Origin: Terebella lapidaria
Lineage: Eukaryota; Annelida; Polychaeta; Terebellida; Terebellidae
Assembly: GCA_949152475.1 (NCBI GenBank)
Contig: OX424555.1
Coordinates: forward strand, 58,447,977 to 58,511,976
Direction: 5' to 3'
Length of the DNA: 64,000 bases
The translations under genes and the position numbers were made by a program. Below the pieces are notes generated by a model, which saw nothing but the letters and a program-made list of their open reading frames with translations, had not been told where the DNA came from and did not search any database. This document shows positions 33,771 to 46,734 of the stretch, piece after piece. How positions within the stretch are numbered: position 1 is the first letter of the stretch; every line of letters starts with the position of its first letter.

Positions 33771-36700
33771 TCATTTATATAGAAGAACAAAGGCCCAGAT
33801 ATAGTCGTCCACTAAACGAATGCCATTTGAACCGCCTGTCACCATGTTAATCCTAATGCAAAATAGAAGAAAATACAACATACTCTATCTGGGCAGCACA
33901 CGTTGCTTGGACCATGATAATGTTGCATGGAATGCACCGTTTTGGTAGTATATAAAACTTAATTTCATAGTTTGGTAGTATATAAAACTTAATTTATTAT
34001 TGCAAATTATTCCAACGAACTATGACGGAGCCGGTATTGCCTGAATAAAATTACAAAAATCACTCATGTCAATGGCTTAAAGTGATATTGGCAGAAAGTT
34101 ATGGATTTTGCCATAACTTTGTGATCGAACGATTAAAAACATAACAGTTATATATCTGCACTTCTATGCCCAGACAGATGCACCATTCTAATGGAGTTTC
34201 TGGTGGAGATAGTTTGAGTCTGTTTACATTACTGTCATTCTTGGTGCTTTATATCTCTTGATGCAATGCGATTCCAGCTTACGCGTATATGTTCGAGACA
34301 ATCGAGCGTGAATTAGGTTAAGTCAGAGGAGACTTATGTAACTCTGAGTGGCGCACAAAACAAAATCGGCTGGCAGGATCCATTTTAAGTGGTATTTTGC
34401 GAACGGTAATTTTCAACGAATGATATTTCATTGTAAATAAATCTGGCGAGTTTTGTTTCTGTATTTGTGGGATCGTAAGTGGTGTACAATACCCCCTATA
34501 TCGCCAAAGTTCCTCGTGTTGAATAATAGTATCGTATCAATTGGCAAACATTATCCAGTTTTTACGGAAATTTGACGGAAACAACTCCCGATTTAGAGGG
34601 TACACTACTTTGGAGCCTTGTGTCGAGAAATTTGGCAATCCTGAAGGTAACAGACTTGTATAATCATGACCAGCGACTCTCTGAATAAAATACACGCTGT
34701 TTTATAAAGGCGAATATGGACAACTTTCAGGCGGGTAAGGGTGGGAAAATGCTGTTGCTAACGTGAAATTTACCGTCAAATATTTCTCAAATGATAATTG
34801 CTATTATAATTTGCTGGTAATACATATTACATGTACTGAGATCAACATTGCAAGAGCAATGAAGGTACATTAATTTAACAAATCATTCAAATCAAGTTCA
34901 AGATCGGGATTTTATGAAAATTTTCTGGTTGAATTTGCGAACTCAGATCTGTCATAAATCAGTCCTCTTTTTAATTTGCATAACATGTCAGGTGACCAAT
35001 AATGGCGGGAATTTCACGAGACATGTGGTTATAATGTAATTATCCGTGTACGTCTGTAGAAAAGTGAGTTTTTATTGGTTTAAATGGCAACGAACATTTT
35101 CCGTCCACGTTTCTGACGTTCTACACAACCTCATATCTCTCCTTGCAGTGAGTTCTGTAAGCTGATACACCAGTCATTAACCTCCGTCTGGTGGGTGATA
35201 ATATGGTATTCTTCGTAAACGCATATGCTTTGGGCACGTGTGAGAAAGCCAATTGCAATTTACACGTGTCCAATGGTAATTTCTCAGAGTCCCCTACTAG
35301 AACGTGCAAATAATTGACGGAAAATCAGTATTTGACAGATTTTAGCTAACGAATTTGAATATTTGACGGGAAATTGTGTACTTGAAAATTTTCAGTAAAA
35401 AGCATCATATATTACTTTGATAAAGAGTTGAGATAACCAATATGTTTGAACAATGTGTGATTATGTAGTTTTGTACTTTCAAAAACATTTAATAAGCTGC
35501 AACTGTATTGATGCAGATATTGTTGAGAACAAATCATATTAATTGTCGGAAATTTTGTGAACGTTAACTCAATATGACACACGCATCTCACGTGAGAATA
35601 TTTATGACGGACACGTTGCTAACGTGAAAGTAAAATTTGACAGACACTCGCAATCTTTGACAGATTCAGTAAACAACATCATACAATCATTTATTTTGTT
35701 TTAAAAAAACAATATGTTTGAACTTTGCCTGTTTATAGAGACTTCCCTTATCAAAAATGATAAAATGACCATAAAATGACCATGTATTGAAGAATTATGT
35801 TGTTGTGAATGAATAATATTATTTGATGGATATGTTGTGAATGGTGATTTTTTTTGACAGATTCGTTGTGAATGCTCATTCCATATGACACATGCATCTC
35901 ACGTGGAAATGTTTATGACAGGAATGTTTCGAACGTGATGTTGTGAACGTGACAATGAATTTCCGTCCCATCTCCACCGTTCACAACGTGATTTGCTTCA
36001 ATTGTTTTTCCACAAGTGCAATTTGTGTACAATATTATGTGTTGAGAAAATATCTGAGATACACTCACGGATACTTGATACTTGGTTGGCAAGAAAAATA
36101 CATCACGGTGATGTTTATACAACATTAATAAAAATATGGGATTTGACAATAGAAACAGGTTTCCGTCTACGTTTTAAGGCATCTCCCTTTTCGGAGATTT
36201 TGCATTTTCACACATAATATTAATGCACGATTTTTCCCCTACACGGTGTCTTGGAAAGGACAACTCATGTTTGTTTCTTTCTTTCTAACATACATTTTTA
36301 GTGAAACTGCAGATAAAAATTAGTTCCGTCAAATAATTTGTCAAAGTTTGCACAAGAAAGATCCTTAAAAATAGATGGACAAAAATGTGTAATTCAGCTC
36401 AGATTTGTGTGTGTGTGTGGTACTCCTGGGCCATACACTTATCGCAAACAGGCTTATTCTTCACATATCACAAGATTTAATTTTTGAGGCAGACGGGAGT
36501 GAAATGTTGCGCTTAACGTGGTTTCTGCCGGCTGCTAGTACCTTCATATGCTTGATTTATCCATCTGGTTAAGCATAGTTTGTTTTGTAACCCATTTTTC
36601 TGAGACCACAGGCATATATATGTAATTGATTTGGAAAAAAATTGGTTTTTTTTCCTCACTTTAATTAAAGTATGAGCCGATATCCGCCAGATACATGTAC

Positions 36701-37246
36701 CGGTAAACGGGCAAACCGGTGAGTCATTTACCACACCATATATTCAGCTATGAACAAACTATAGCTGAGTTTTCTTCCGCATTACTTAAAGGCGTACGGT
36801 AGTCCAACCGAAAACCAATTTGGCGCAAATGCCACTGTGAACAAGAATTCCAATCACAGACATATCTTAGATTATACAGGTTATCGACTTTACTATCCTG
36901 TATTTTATTACCGTTTTTGAAAAACAGTACTAAATGTATTACAGTCTTCGGTATCGAAACCATCACAAACTGTAAAAAATCGAACCCTGGTTTCATCATA
37001 CGAACTACTGAACTGGTGAGCAAAAAACCTCTTTTCTTCAACTTTTGCGCTCAAAACTATTTCACAAATGTACACTGAATATGCATAACATTCCGCATCC
37101 ACAATATGACGCTAAATATTAAGGGTCGTATTATTGTATTCAAAGTATAATTAGGACTTTGATGCAACATGATTCATGACTACTGGTGTATATCACATAA
37201 TGAGAGCAACCTGCATATAACGCTGTATGACATGTGAGCATTCAAA
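33771..37246. other. Non-coding stretch upstream of the fusion pseudogene
   Basis: No gene is supported. It includes a 29-bp direct repeat near 33935-33990 (TTGGTAGTATATAAAACTTA twice) and the diverged tandem units at 34740-35960. Confidence 0.5.
34740..35960. repeat. Diverged ~300-bp tandem units
   Basis: Blocks at about 35340, 35650 and weakly at 34740 share AAACATCAT-type sequence followed by AATATGTTTGAAC. Blocks at about 35570 and 35880 share ATATGACACACGCATCTCAC, then GTTTATGAC. Spacing is about 305 bp. The units are old and diverged. CACGTG/CACGTGA words recur. Confidence 0.55.
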
Positions 37247-39890
37247 CCTCATTTATCCAGATAATCATCAAGTATTGTCGTTGCACATGGTGGATCACCA
37301 ACACCGCCACCAACACAGTCTACACCTGTACAATGGAGGACAACATCGCCAATACAACAGCCCAAGTGTTCTCTTCGACTTCAGGAACATGCGCTGGGTG
37401 GGGCTGACAATCATGCAACACTTCGGGGGCGCGGTCCTGCCATTCGACTGGGTGACAGTCAGAGCAGAGGCTAACTCAAATAAATTATACGAAGCCCGGA
37501 ACAGATGTAGAGTTGCGCTGTTCGCATCTGCCTGTAACGTCGTGGAAAATATGGCCACGAATATAGGCCTATCCTATACATCAGTCAGCTCCAGTGTAAC
37601 CCAAATCTTCAAGGCGTGCGAACTACTTCTCGTGTATGGTTATCTTTTGAGCGTAGACCCAAAGGGTAAAGCATCGACTCCCAGAATCTTCAGCATTGTT
37701 CTGATTATTGCAGATGCTTTCAATATTTGGGGCGTCACTGCAGCAACAATACATGTATCGTGTTCTGCATTTCCTTTACGAAATACTCGTATAAACTTAC
37801 AAGATGCGATTGGTTCAAACCAATCATGTGATTGATTCAAACTCAATAGCACATTTTACCGCCATGACTGCATATAGATAATTGTTGCTACTGCCATTGT
37901 TGATCATAAAAGTTGGAGTACTTGAGTTACATCCAATATATGGTCATGTGGGTAGTATGCTGTCGTCGACTACCCATTCGATTTACAACGCAGCGTCCAA
38001 TTTTCTGCTCGAAAGGTCTTTTACATTATTCACGGACTCGCAGTTGAACCACGTGAAACGCGTCTTGGTTATAATGGCTAACATCGTTTATTTCTCAGCG
38101 CCTGCAGTCTCTTGGAAGATGACATCAGGACAAGGCATCTTCTTGCTCGGAAGTGTCGTATTTTGCCATATTACGAATAACTCTTATATGCGTGTCCCTT
38201 GTTTATTCGAGTTATGTTATGCTTTTATTATTTACACCACCCTCGTTCCTACCAAGTTTAGGTTGATTATTGGTGATAGCCGAGCTAATATTGGACACTT
38301 TTTGTCCAACTTGACTGCAGCCTTTGTACCAGTGTCAGCATTGAGAAACCAAGCAGGAACCAGAGCGATGAACTCTGCTTACACACATCCCGGAATGACG
38401 GTATCTACTGCCTGGATGTACTCAGCTTCAATGCCCCGATCTGTTGTATCAAACATCGTTGAATGACGGATCATGTTGATAGATCAGTATGGCTTTGAAA
38501 TGCATTGTGGCATAGCACAATGTATTGGTGCTATGAAAAATGCAAACAATGAGAAACCCATCAAGGTCAAACGTCCAAGCCCTGATATATCTGTTCATAG
38601 ACACTCGTCAGATCTGGTTGGCCAAGTATCCCTTAACTAAGCTAATTTCAGGGAAGCATTTCGAGGGACATATGAAGTATGCGACATAACTTGGAATATT
38701 ATGGAGTAGAGTTGGCGCATACATAGATCCACACAAAGAACTAAAAAATGTAACAAACTTTGGATGTCAAAGATCAAGGATAGAACAGGGAATAGTTGGG
38801 GAAAGTGTGATAGATTACACATGTTTCCCCCCAGCAAACACATTCATCAGATCAGTGATGACCACCTTCCATAAGAAATTTGAAGCAAGGAAAAATGCCA
38901 AGAAATATCCGGCAAGAGTCAACCTTGCCAAAATGGAAACTGGCGTACTGAAACTTTATTGCAATAACGCTACTGACTGTCCGATAACGGTAAATACAGA
39001 ACGATATCCAGACAATGTCGTCAAACCAAAGCAGACCATGCACGATGGAATTATATCTTATAATCAAGGTCATCACGGGATATGTTTTGACACCAGAGAT
39101 CGATTCATCAACAAGAAATCGTTCGGTACCTCAAGACAGAAAGACTCATTGGTTTTAATTCTCAACAAATATTTCAGAGTTGATGAACTAACCAAGTTGA
39201 TGCGCCCAGATATTAAATCGGTTGTGATATCTGTGCACAATTTGCAAAACGTGGACTAGTTAAAACTGTGTCATACCTCAAGAATCATGGTTCAATTGGA
39301 TGCGAAGATCCAGACACATTGGAGTTTATGAACTTCCATGGTGTTAATGTATATCTCCCAGAGAGTTTGAATTTACTGCTGCAGAATCCCTACAAAAATA
39401 CAAGAGTAACTCGAAAAATTTACTTGGTAGATATCTCAAAGGATATACATGTAATCGAACTTCTGCCATCGCATGTGCTGGAGCAAACTGAATTGGTACA
39501 CACATGGACAAAGCTATAATGTTCAGACGATATGGCTCGGTTCAAAGAAGCCTATGGGTTGATAGAGCATTACGCAAGAGCCAAGTTCGTTATCATGCAG
39601 TCAACATCTGCTGTTTTATCATGTGTTGGAATGGGTACACCAGTTCTCTTTATCGCCTCAAAGAACGTTTCCGCAGATACTGGATTACCTGAGCAAGCTC
39701 ATCATATTACAGAAGTTCCCAAGTTGTGTCACATGTTCAATATGTCTGAACACAACATAGCAGTTCAGGTGGAATGCCATTCCACCGAACCCTGGGAAGG
39801 CCGAATTGATGCGCCTGCGAGCCACTACTTGGAACTCCATCGGACAACACCAAGTGCTGTATGTATGATACAGCCATAATGCTATGAGTC
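37247..39890 (+). pseudogene. Broken paralogue of the transporter-glycosyltransferase fusion gene
   Basis: Collinear with 11340-14085 of the intact gene and clearly similar throughout: TGGTGGATCACCAACACCGC at the start, MRWVGLTIMQHF, ACELLLVYGYLL and FNIWGVTAAT in the transporter part, HGSIGCEDPDTLEFMNFHGV in the pyruvyl-transferase-like part, and STSAVLSCVGMGTPVLF near the end. It is broken by a frameshift near 37383, stops near 37833, 37870 and 38464, frame changes near 38570-38700, and stops near 39256 and 39517. Homology ends near 39890, so the whole C-terminal DXD transferase is absent. It also lacks introns, so it was duplicated from an already intronless gene, either as DNA (supported by the matching segments upstream) or by retroposition. 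It is unlikely to make a working protein. Confidence 0.9.
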
Positions 39891-42313
39891 ACCCAGATTC
39901 TTCAAAAATAAAGCAGCTGTTATAGAAAAAAAAATCTATATACTTTCCTTGATGTGATGGAACAGGGAAATAAATGGGAGATGGGGTTACCGGAATGTAC
40001 CCTAAATAGACCGTACAGAATGAAAACTGTCACGCTTGAGTGATACTCAGATTGATTACTACAATACGCGACGCTGTGAGGTCTTCTGCGGCGCAACTAG
40101 GACTGTGCCAGGAGAACAAAATGTATACCTGTAGTGAGGCACCAACGATTCCGTGACTCGCCATGAATCAGTCTAATGATGAAAAAGGAGACTGTCAGTG
40201 CAAGATCCAACAGCAATACGATGACACCACATCCATCCACTGAGCAGTTATGTGTTCGACTTCTTGGAAAGATGTGCAAGACCAGCACACGGGAGCGCCA
40301 CTGCACCAAAGGCTAAGCTGTTGCACGCACCAAGGTATGTTGCCTAACACTTGTGAAATTGTTCTGGAATTGTTCTGAATGGGATGGGCGCATTGTGAAC
40401 ACGTTTTAGAATTCCATGGCCTTTGACTGTATCTTCCTAATAAGTCCATCATGATAATCTTTGTAGGATTGCTCCACCAGTCTGCTGAGACAATCTGCAG
40501 GCCACCATGATACGCGTCGCTAGCTCGCACTTCAGCATTGCTTGTATGTACTTGACAAGCGCACAAAACCCTTTGGATGGTGACCAGTGGTCGATACTGA
40601 TGATGTTCGATGATGCATCGCTGGCTGCAGTGATGTCTGAGGTTGTTATTGCGTTTGCGCATGTTCTGGCGCACAGTTCATCATTTCGCTGGCGCTCTGT
40701 GACTAATTCTCCCAGCATGCTAGTGATCATTTGGTGGGACGACATAACAGTGTATTTGAAAGCAGCCGAAAGGCCGAGCCGACAACGAGAATGCCAACAC
40801 TCGCGTCGGCCTGCCTCTTTATCCAGTTTCGCGATGGTCGTGTGATCTTGTTTACAATCATGTTAATGCCGATAGCAGACGGGACTACGAAATTGCAACT
40901 AGACCTAAGTTTTACAATGTTACAGATCAGTAAGGGAGAATTACACCATTGCTTGAAAGGTGCGATTTATGTTATACTGTAATCGGGTGACGGTGCATCA
41001 TGAGTTCCAGTGAGCAGGAGAGTGCAGCGAGATTCTTGTGACAGCGAGCGCAAGTACTGCGCCGAGGTGGAACCAGGTTTATTCCTAAAAAGGCTCACAT
41101 ACGCATCAGTCTAAACAGGTTTGAAATCAGCCGTCAATTGACACATCAGGCCATATAGTTTATAATCGACTGACAAGTTATTAGGCTGATAATTTATTAC
41201 TGATAATAAAATTAAGAACGTGATTTTGTAAGACGGACGTTATAGATGTTTGAATTCCCTGCTTTGATAAATGTTTGCCCAATTCACTTTCAGTGGTGTT
41301 CCTCGCCAAGGCTCTGGACATCAATGACGGCGGCGGGAAAACGTTCAACAAAGGCGGACCTTCAAAAATCTATAATGCACTACAAAATCACGTTGTTGTT
41401 ATATAGTTCGCATTCACACCTTTTTGTATTTGATTCATATTGTTTTGCCCATATGTTCAACAAGAATTAACCCATATACACACACAATTGATTGTTTAAT
41501 ATCTCGTACATCATTTATAAGTACATGTAGATTCTACATGAACTTTGTCATGAGGCGATAAATATGGATCTACTATATCTAACCAATACAGTGTGGTCAA
41601 CTGCATCTGCCGAATTGTATGTACGTTTCATCAGTTTGCACATGCGTATATGCTGATTTGGCAGCCTCCTCTAATTTGACGGACGTAATCCTTTACACAT
41701 GAAATATATTGACTCCGTCTACGTGCGTCCGAAGAATGGACATGGAAATTTAGAATGTATATTTATTAAGTAGTATATCGGGATAAAAAAAAATAGCATG
41801 TCAAGAGTGATTATGCGAATTATTGATTTCCTCAGTGCACGAGCCCAGATTGAAAAACAAACTGGAGATTTGTCGATGAATTAGCAATTATTTTCAGACA
41901 CAATTTTTATACAAATTATAAGCTAGATTGAAAGGTTGAAAGCTGCAGATTTGGCGCCTTCATTTCACCGTCTGAGTTTGCTAAAATATTCATCAATTCG
42001 CACTGGTGATATCGCGTTTTCCTGTATTTTACTCTCCTGATCACAATAAACACTTCAATTATTAATTATTAAGCAATGATTAGATGAAAAAGGATATAAA
42101 TTCGCGCATTTCAAAGTCGCCTTTCACAATTATAACATTATTAAAACACAAGGCGTAACTGATATTTTGAATTGAAAATTATACTTATGCCTCGTGGTGT
42201 CCTGTAGTTTTATAATGGTTTCCCATTTCCCAAATGTTTCATAAAAATTTCCTCTTGTTTGTTGTAAGTCTGACAACAGCGTGTCCGCTGTCCGTTCTCC
42301 TCGACTGTCAGTC
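39891..42313. other. Stretch with unrecognised coding-like patches
   Basis: 40130-40850 is less AT-rich than its surroundings and has overlapping open frames on both strands. The minus-strand frame 40449-40745 (98 codons, including SPSKGFCALVKYIQAMLKC) looks most protein-like but matches no family I know. The rest, apart from the candidate exon at 41294, appears non-coding. Confidence 0.35.
41294..41406 (+). CDS. Candidate terminal exon of an unrecognised gene
   Basis: After a good acceptor (TTCACTTTCAG) comes a GC-richer stretch coding VVFLAKALDINDGGGKTF and NKGGPSKIYNALQN to TAG at 41404-41406, entering in phase 1. Base composition stands out from the AT-rich surroundings. No partner exon was identified, and I do not recognise the protein. 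Confidence 0.28.
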
Positions 42314-43722
42314 CTACGGACACATGGGGACATTGCAGTATTCCCAGCGATGGAACAGCCAAATCGTGTAGCACCACAGTCGGGGCTCGTTCGGGTCTGG
42401 GTTGCGGCAGTAGTTGGCGGCGTCGGCCAGCGTGTCATCCGGGAAGGCGGCCGCGTCCTTGAAGCTGTGAATGTGAGGCCAGTTCTCGTCCCACCGCTGA
42501 CACGTCCGACCGTTAACGGTAGAGTGGGTCGTGCCGTTGAATTCTCGGCCTTCTGACGTCAGAGTGCAATCTAGAGGGAGACGTAATGAAGGCTATTCTA
42601 ACCATAATCATTTATCTTGTGATGACAAGCGTGTAACCAAATATCCCACCGAGAGGTATAATTTTTGCCCGAGTATAGTTTTCTCTGCATATGCGTGTAT
42701 CTGGTGAGCTACCTTGATCACAGTTGGGTCCCATCTTCATGACGGGACAGATGTCGCAGTGTGTTCCACTGAAGCCGGTCACACACTGGCAGATGTAACC
42801 ATTGACTCCATCCACACAGGTTGACCCGTGCTGACACGGTGCGCTTGAACACTCGTCAATATCTGGTTATAAACATTGTATTGTTACCTCAGTTTGTGAG
42901 TATATTTTGTATTTTGAAACATATCGGTGCGGTTCATACTGTTCTATGAGAGGTGAATAGCATGTTTTGTCTTCAGTGTTTATGTTTTCAAACTCACTTA
43001 TTTCGCAGTTGCTTCCCTGGAAACCAGCTGCACATACACAGCTGTATGTTCCGTAACCGTCTGTACAGCTACCACCGTTCTGACAGGGTATACTCAGACA
43101 TTCGTCTGGTATTGTAAGAATAAGAAGCAGACCAAATTTCATATAAATCCTGAGCATTTTACAATCACTTTTTTTTTCTTGCTGGATCCTCTCTCAAAAC
43201 CAACCATTGAAGAAACGGACTTGCCAATATCTTACACGAAATGACGTAGGTCATCACAAGCTGTGACAATACCGTGACTTAACAAAGTAAATGTACCAGG
43301 AAGTAGAACGGAAACTCCTGCTAATAATACGCCACCAGGTGGTACATGTACTTCAAAATTTCCAATAACCTACCGTAGTACATGTTCTCATAGTAGGTGA
43401 TTCCAATGTTGGCTACCAAGAGACTTGGGTGTGGTTTGCCCTCCAGAACCTCGCATTCTCCGAGTTGTCCTGGCGAAGTCGGCCATCTGTAGTTGAACCC
43501 GCCACACATCATATCGTTGGAGCACACGTATGCGCAATAGGAGGGCGGTTTGTCAACCAGTGACTGGACACTGGGCCTAGGCGAGGCCAAGTCGTGTCCG
43601 AAGTTTGGGTAGTAGTATACCGAAGAGTAAGTCAAGGAGTAGGCACAGTCCAAGCAGAGAACGAAGACTAGGACACTGGCTCGGTTGGCTGAGATCGTAC
43701 CCATCAGTCCTACGCTCGCCAT
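42314..43722 (-). CDS. Gene B: secreted PAN-EGF-EGF-kringle protein
   Basis: Four minus-strand exons: 43374-43722 (ATG at 43720-43722), 42998-43105, 42713-42862 and 42314-42570 (TAG at 42314-42316). Every junction has GT/AG ends and phase 1, and the total of 864 nt gives 287 residues. Exon 1: signal peptide (hydrophobic core [11 protein letters not shown], about residues 17-27) and a PAN/apple-like domain with YCAYVC, MCGGFNY and GECEVL. Exon 2: an EGF domain ([14 protein letters not shown] to NCE). Exon 3: a calcium-binding type EGF (NIDEC) with the tail [11 protein letters not shown]; both EGFs fit the Asp/Asn hydroxylation pattern CxDxxxxYxCxC. Exon 4: a kringle with six cysteines ([30 protein letters not shown]). 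The product is inferred to be an extracellular binding protein with no protease domain. It is a paralogue of genes A and C. Confidence 0.88.
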
Positions 43723-45250
43723 TTCACACTACCAATTACCAATCTCGACATAGCCCGACAACAATGAATCCTAACTGCGTCGCTCTACATTTACATGTTA
43801 TATTTATAATCGAAGGTCAAACTTGCTTGCCCGGCACTCGCCATGCAGTATTGGAAGTTGACGACCGTGAAGGTGATATTGAGGTTGACAAAGTTCAAAT
43901 TTATGGAATTGGTGTAGTTCGAAGACGTCCAATCTATTCAAAGAAGTATTATCAATAGAAGATGTTGGTCTTTCTTCCGGACAGATTCGTGTGGAGAAGC
44001 TAAGCATGAGTTCATTGATCTGACCCACATATAGCCCATATCCTGTACCAATTGTTTTCTTTCAATAAAAAGAAACCGACAATATTTCTTCGATTATAAG
44101 CTCGATCTATTCGACCCATACAGGGTCTGTGGGACACAAATGGGTCGAGATACAGTGGAGCGTTCAGAGATGGTGGCAAAGCTGATAATGGATGGTAGAC
44201 ACACATACACATTCAACAAATAAACGTTCGTAAGATTACACCGACAATTGTGAGCGTTTCGAAACTTATTGAGTGGCCAAACGAACAATTTCGTTCCAGT
44301 TGCAAGTATGTATCGGTCAACATTGGCGCAGGGTTCCCTGTCAACAATAGCCAACCAGAGCAGGTCTTGGATGAATGTAATGGTCGTACACAAATTCCAA
44401 ACTGTCAATAAACAATATTTTTACAGAGCTGTTTAGTTCATTACATGTTTACAATTATCAACGTATCTTCCTTCAATATAAAAGTCGGTGTCCTAAAATT
44501 CATGAGGGAAATCGACAATATATACGCTATATGCTGGGTTGAAAATGTAGTTCGTTGCACTTTGTTCACTAGGCCTGTGATATACACAACTATGCGACTG
44601 GTTAATTTCTCTCATATGGCGGCGACATCGTGTAAACGACATTAGATGTTGTTATGCTCATTAGTATTCTGGCTCTGGTTGATGTTGTGCTCCGCACTTT
44701 GTTTCTTTGATGGATAGTTGGAGTACTGTTTCAGTAAGTGCTCACTTTCGAATGTTGAATGTCCATGGTGCTATAAGCGGTGATGTATTGGACGTCAGAC
44801 ATTTACTTACTTTTCCGAGTATTGAATAATATGCCGGTATGTCATGACACCATTGGAGGAACAGTATATAAACTCTTGAAAGAGTATCAATAGCATCATC
44901 AACGCTATTGATAATGCAGGAATCCATGAGAGTCAAATCACAATTTTACTCTCGCCCCTTCGACAATCTCGCTCCTATGTCCTATTCAGTGTACTCTTCT
45001 GTATCAAAAGGGTACTTAAGTTCGCAACGTCATATTTTAAGGAAAATGATTCTTGGTGTAACGTCGGAACATCACAAAGTTTAATCGTCACGTTATTTTT
45101 TTTTGTGTAGGACAAAACGCTGACGAATCTATTTTATCGTAGTAGGGTCAACCAGGCAATATACATGTGCACGCTCTGTTTCACTAGTCGTTTTTCTTAC
45201 ATGGCAGTCATTTCAATGTTGACAATTGAAATATTTTTTGAATTGTAGTT

Positions 45251-45820
45251 AAACTCAAGTTCATCCATCAGTGAAACACGCTTTTTGGCCGTAGTTTTGT
45301 TTTAAATAATCAGATGAACTTAAAATTCCGTGTGTATTAATTGGGCATCATGCCGTAATTTTTCATCAAATTTTAGAGTTCTATCGAAAAAAAATTTGAA
45401 AGTTGGCAATCTAATACAATGTTAAATTTTGGCCCCAACATGGAATTTCAGAGTCTGCACAAAGAACAACAACTTTTAGTGGATGTACGAGTTACATATT
45501 GCTTCAAAATAAACATATTTACTTAATATACACCCACTATGCCTTCCGACTCTAAATCAATGCAATAGGTTCATTCTGTATGGGCATAAACACGATCGAA
45601 GCCCTGAATTTGTTGAAATTTACTTGATCCCATATCTGACTGAAATTTAACATTGTGTTAGATTGCCAACTTTTTCAATTTTTTAGATAGAATTCTGAAA
45701 TTTCGTGAACAATTACGGCTAGATACCCAATTGAGAAACACAAAATTGCAAGTTGATCCGATTACTCAAAACAAAGCTATGGCGAAAAAGTGTGTTTCAC
45801 TGATGGATGAACTTGACTTT
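45251..45820. repeat. Foldback repeat, ~180-bp inverted arms
   Basis: The left arm 45251-45430 and the right arm 45644-45820 are inverted copies at roughly 80% identity. For example, TTCATCCATCAGTGAAACAC at the left is reversed as GTGTTTCACTGATGGATGAA at the right, and AGTTGGCAATCTAA answers TTAGATTGCCAACT. The spacer is about 210 bp. A third fragment with the same inner sequence lies near 53400-53480 in an intron of the receptor gene. Confidence 0.8.
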
Positions 45821-45954
45821 ATGAAGGTCAAAGTTTTCGTAAACTGTCGGAAGATGGTGTGCCTTGAACTGCTAAAATATAGGGTGCCTACTTGTAATAT
45901 ATCTATTGCATGTTGCCGAAAGCCTGGGACTTGCTACGGGTATCTAAAGATTGT

Positions 45955-46110
45955 TGGGTATTTGTATATCAATTCCATTGGGTCTCCAGTAGAAGCAACT
46001 ACATTTCAAACAAATTCTTACTCTGATGAAGCAAGCGACGTGTCTTTGAATACATATCTTATTTTGCTTCTATTCCAATATGTATTATTCCACTTTTTTT
46101 TCATTGACAT
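45955..46110 (-). repeat. Diverged copy of the 235-bp repeat family
   Basis: Shares AGTAGAAGCAACTACATTT, TGATGAAGCAAGCGACGTGTC and TTTGAATA with the copy at 32872-33110, in the same orientation. It is strongly diverged. Confidence 0.6.
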
Positions 46111-46734
46111 CATGAAATTCATGTAGTGTAGTGTCACCCTCGTGAGACAGAGAGACAATACCCAGCTAACATTGAACATTCCAGTTTATTTCACTTTCAT
46201 CATGCGTGTTCATCCGTTCGTTGATTCGGTAAAAAGCTGTTGGACAGAAAATACAAGTCTTTTATTACCCTAAAAATACGACAGTTATGAATGCCAATAA
46301 TAAATGTGCCAGAATAACAGTTACACATAAAATTAAAATGAATTATTACACTAAGGTGAGCCATGGGTGGGCATAAGCTAACATATTTTACAGTTTATGA
46401 ACATTTGCGTGTCATTTCGTCTTTCGAAGTTTCGAGCAGATGGTAAACCAACTATAAATCGTCTACAAAACGCTATCGTAAAACGTCAAATTTATACACC
46501 GTCGAAAGATCACCGCATGCAATCGCATGAGGGCTCTAAATTCATACTGCAACCATACAAACAATCTCCTCTGCACTGCCCCCACCCACCCTCCTCTTAC
46601 CACAGCTTTCATGTGCTATCAACAACAAACAATGAATGCAGTGTTTGACAGATTGTCTCGATTCAAACTCGCTATTATTCGCTTCACTTTTATCTGCAGG
46701 CACCCAGGTTGTATGGATATTTCGTTAAAACATC

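Noticed and set aside
40507-40845. 112-codon plus-strand frame opposite a minus-strand frame
   Set aside because: Two overlapping antisense frames in a GC-richer patch; no family recognised, so neither is called as a gene.
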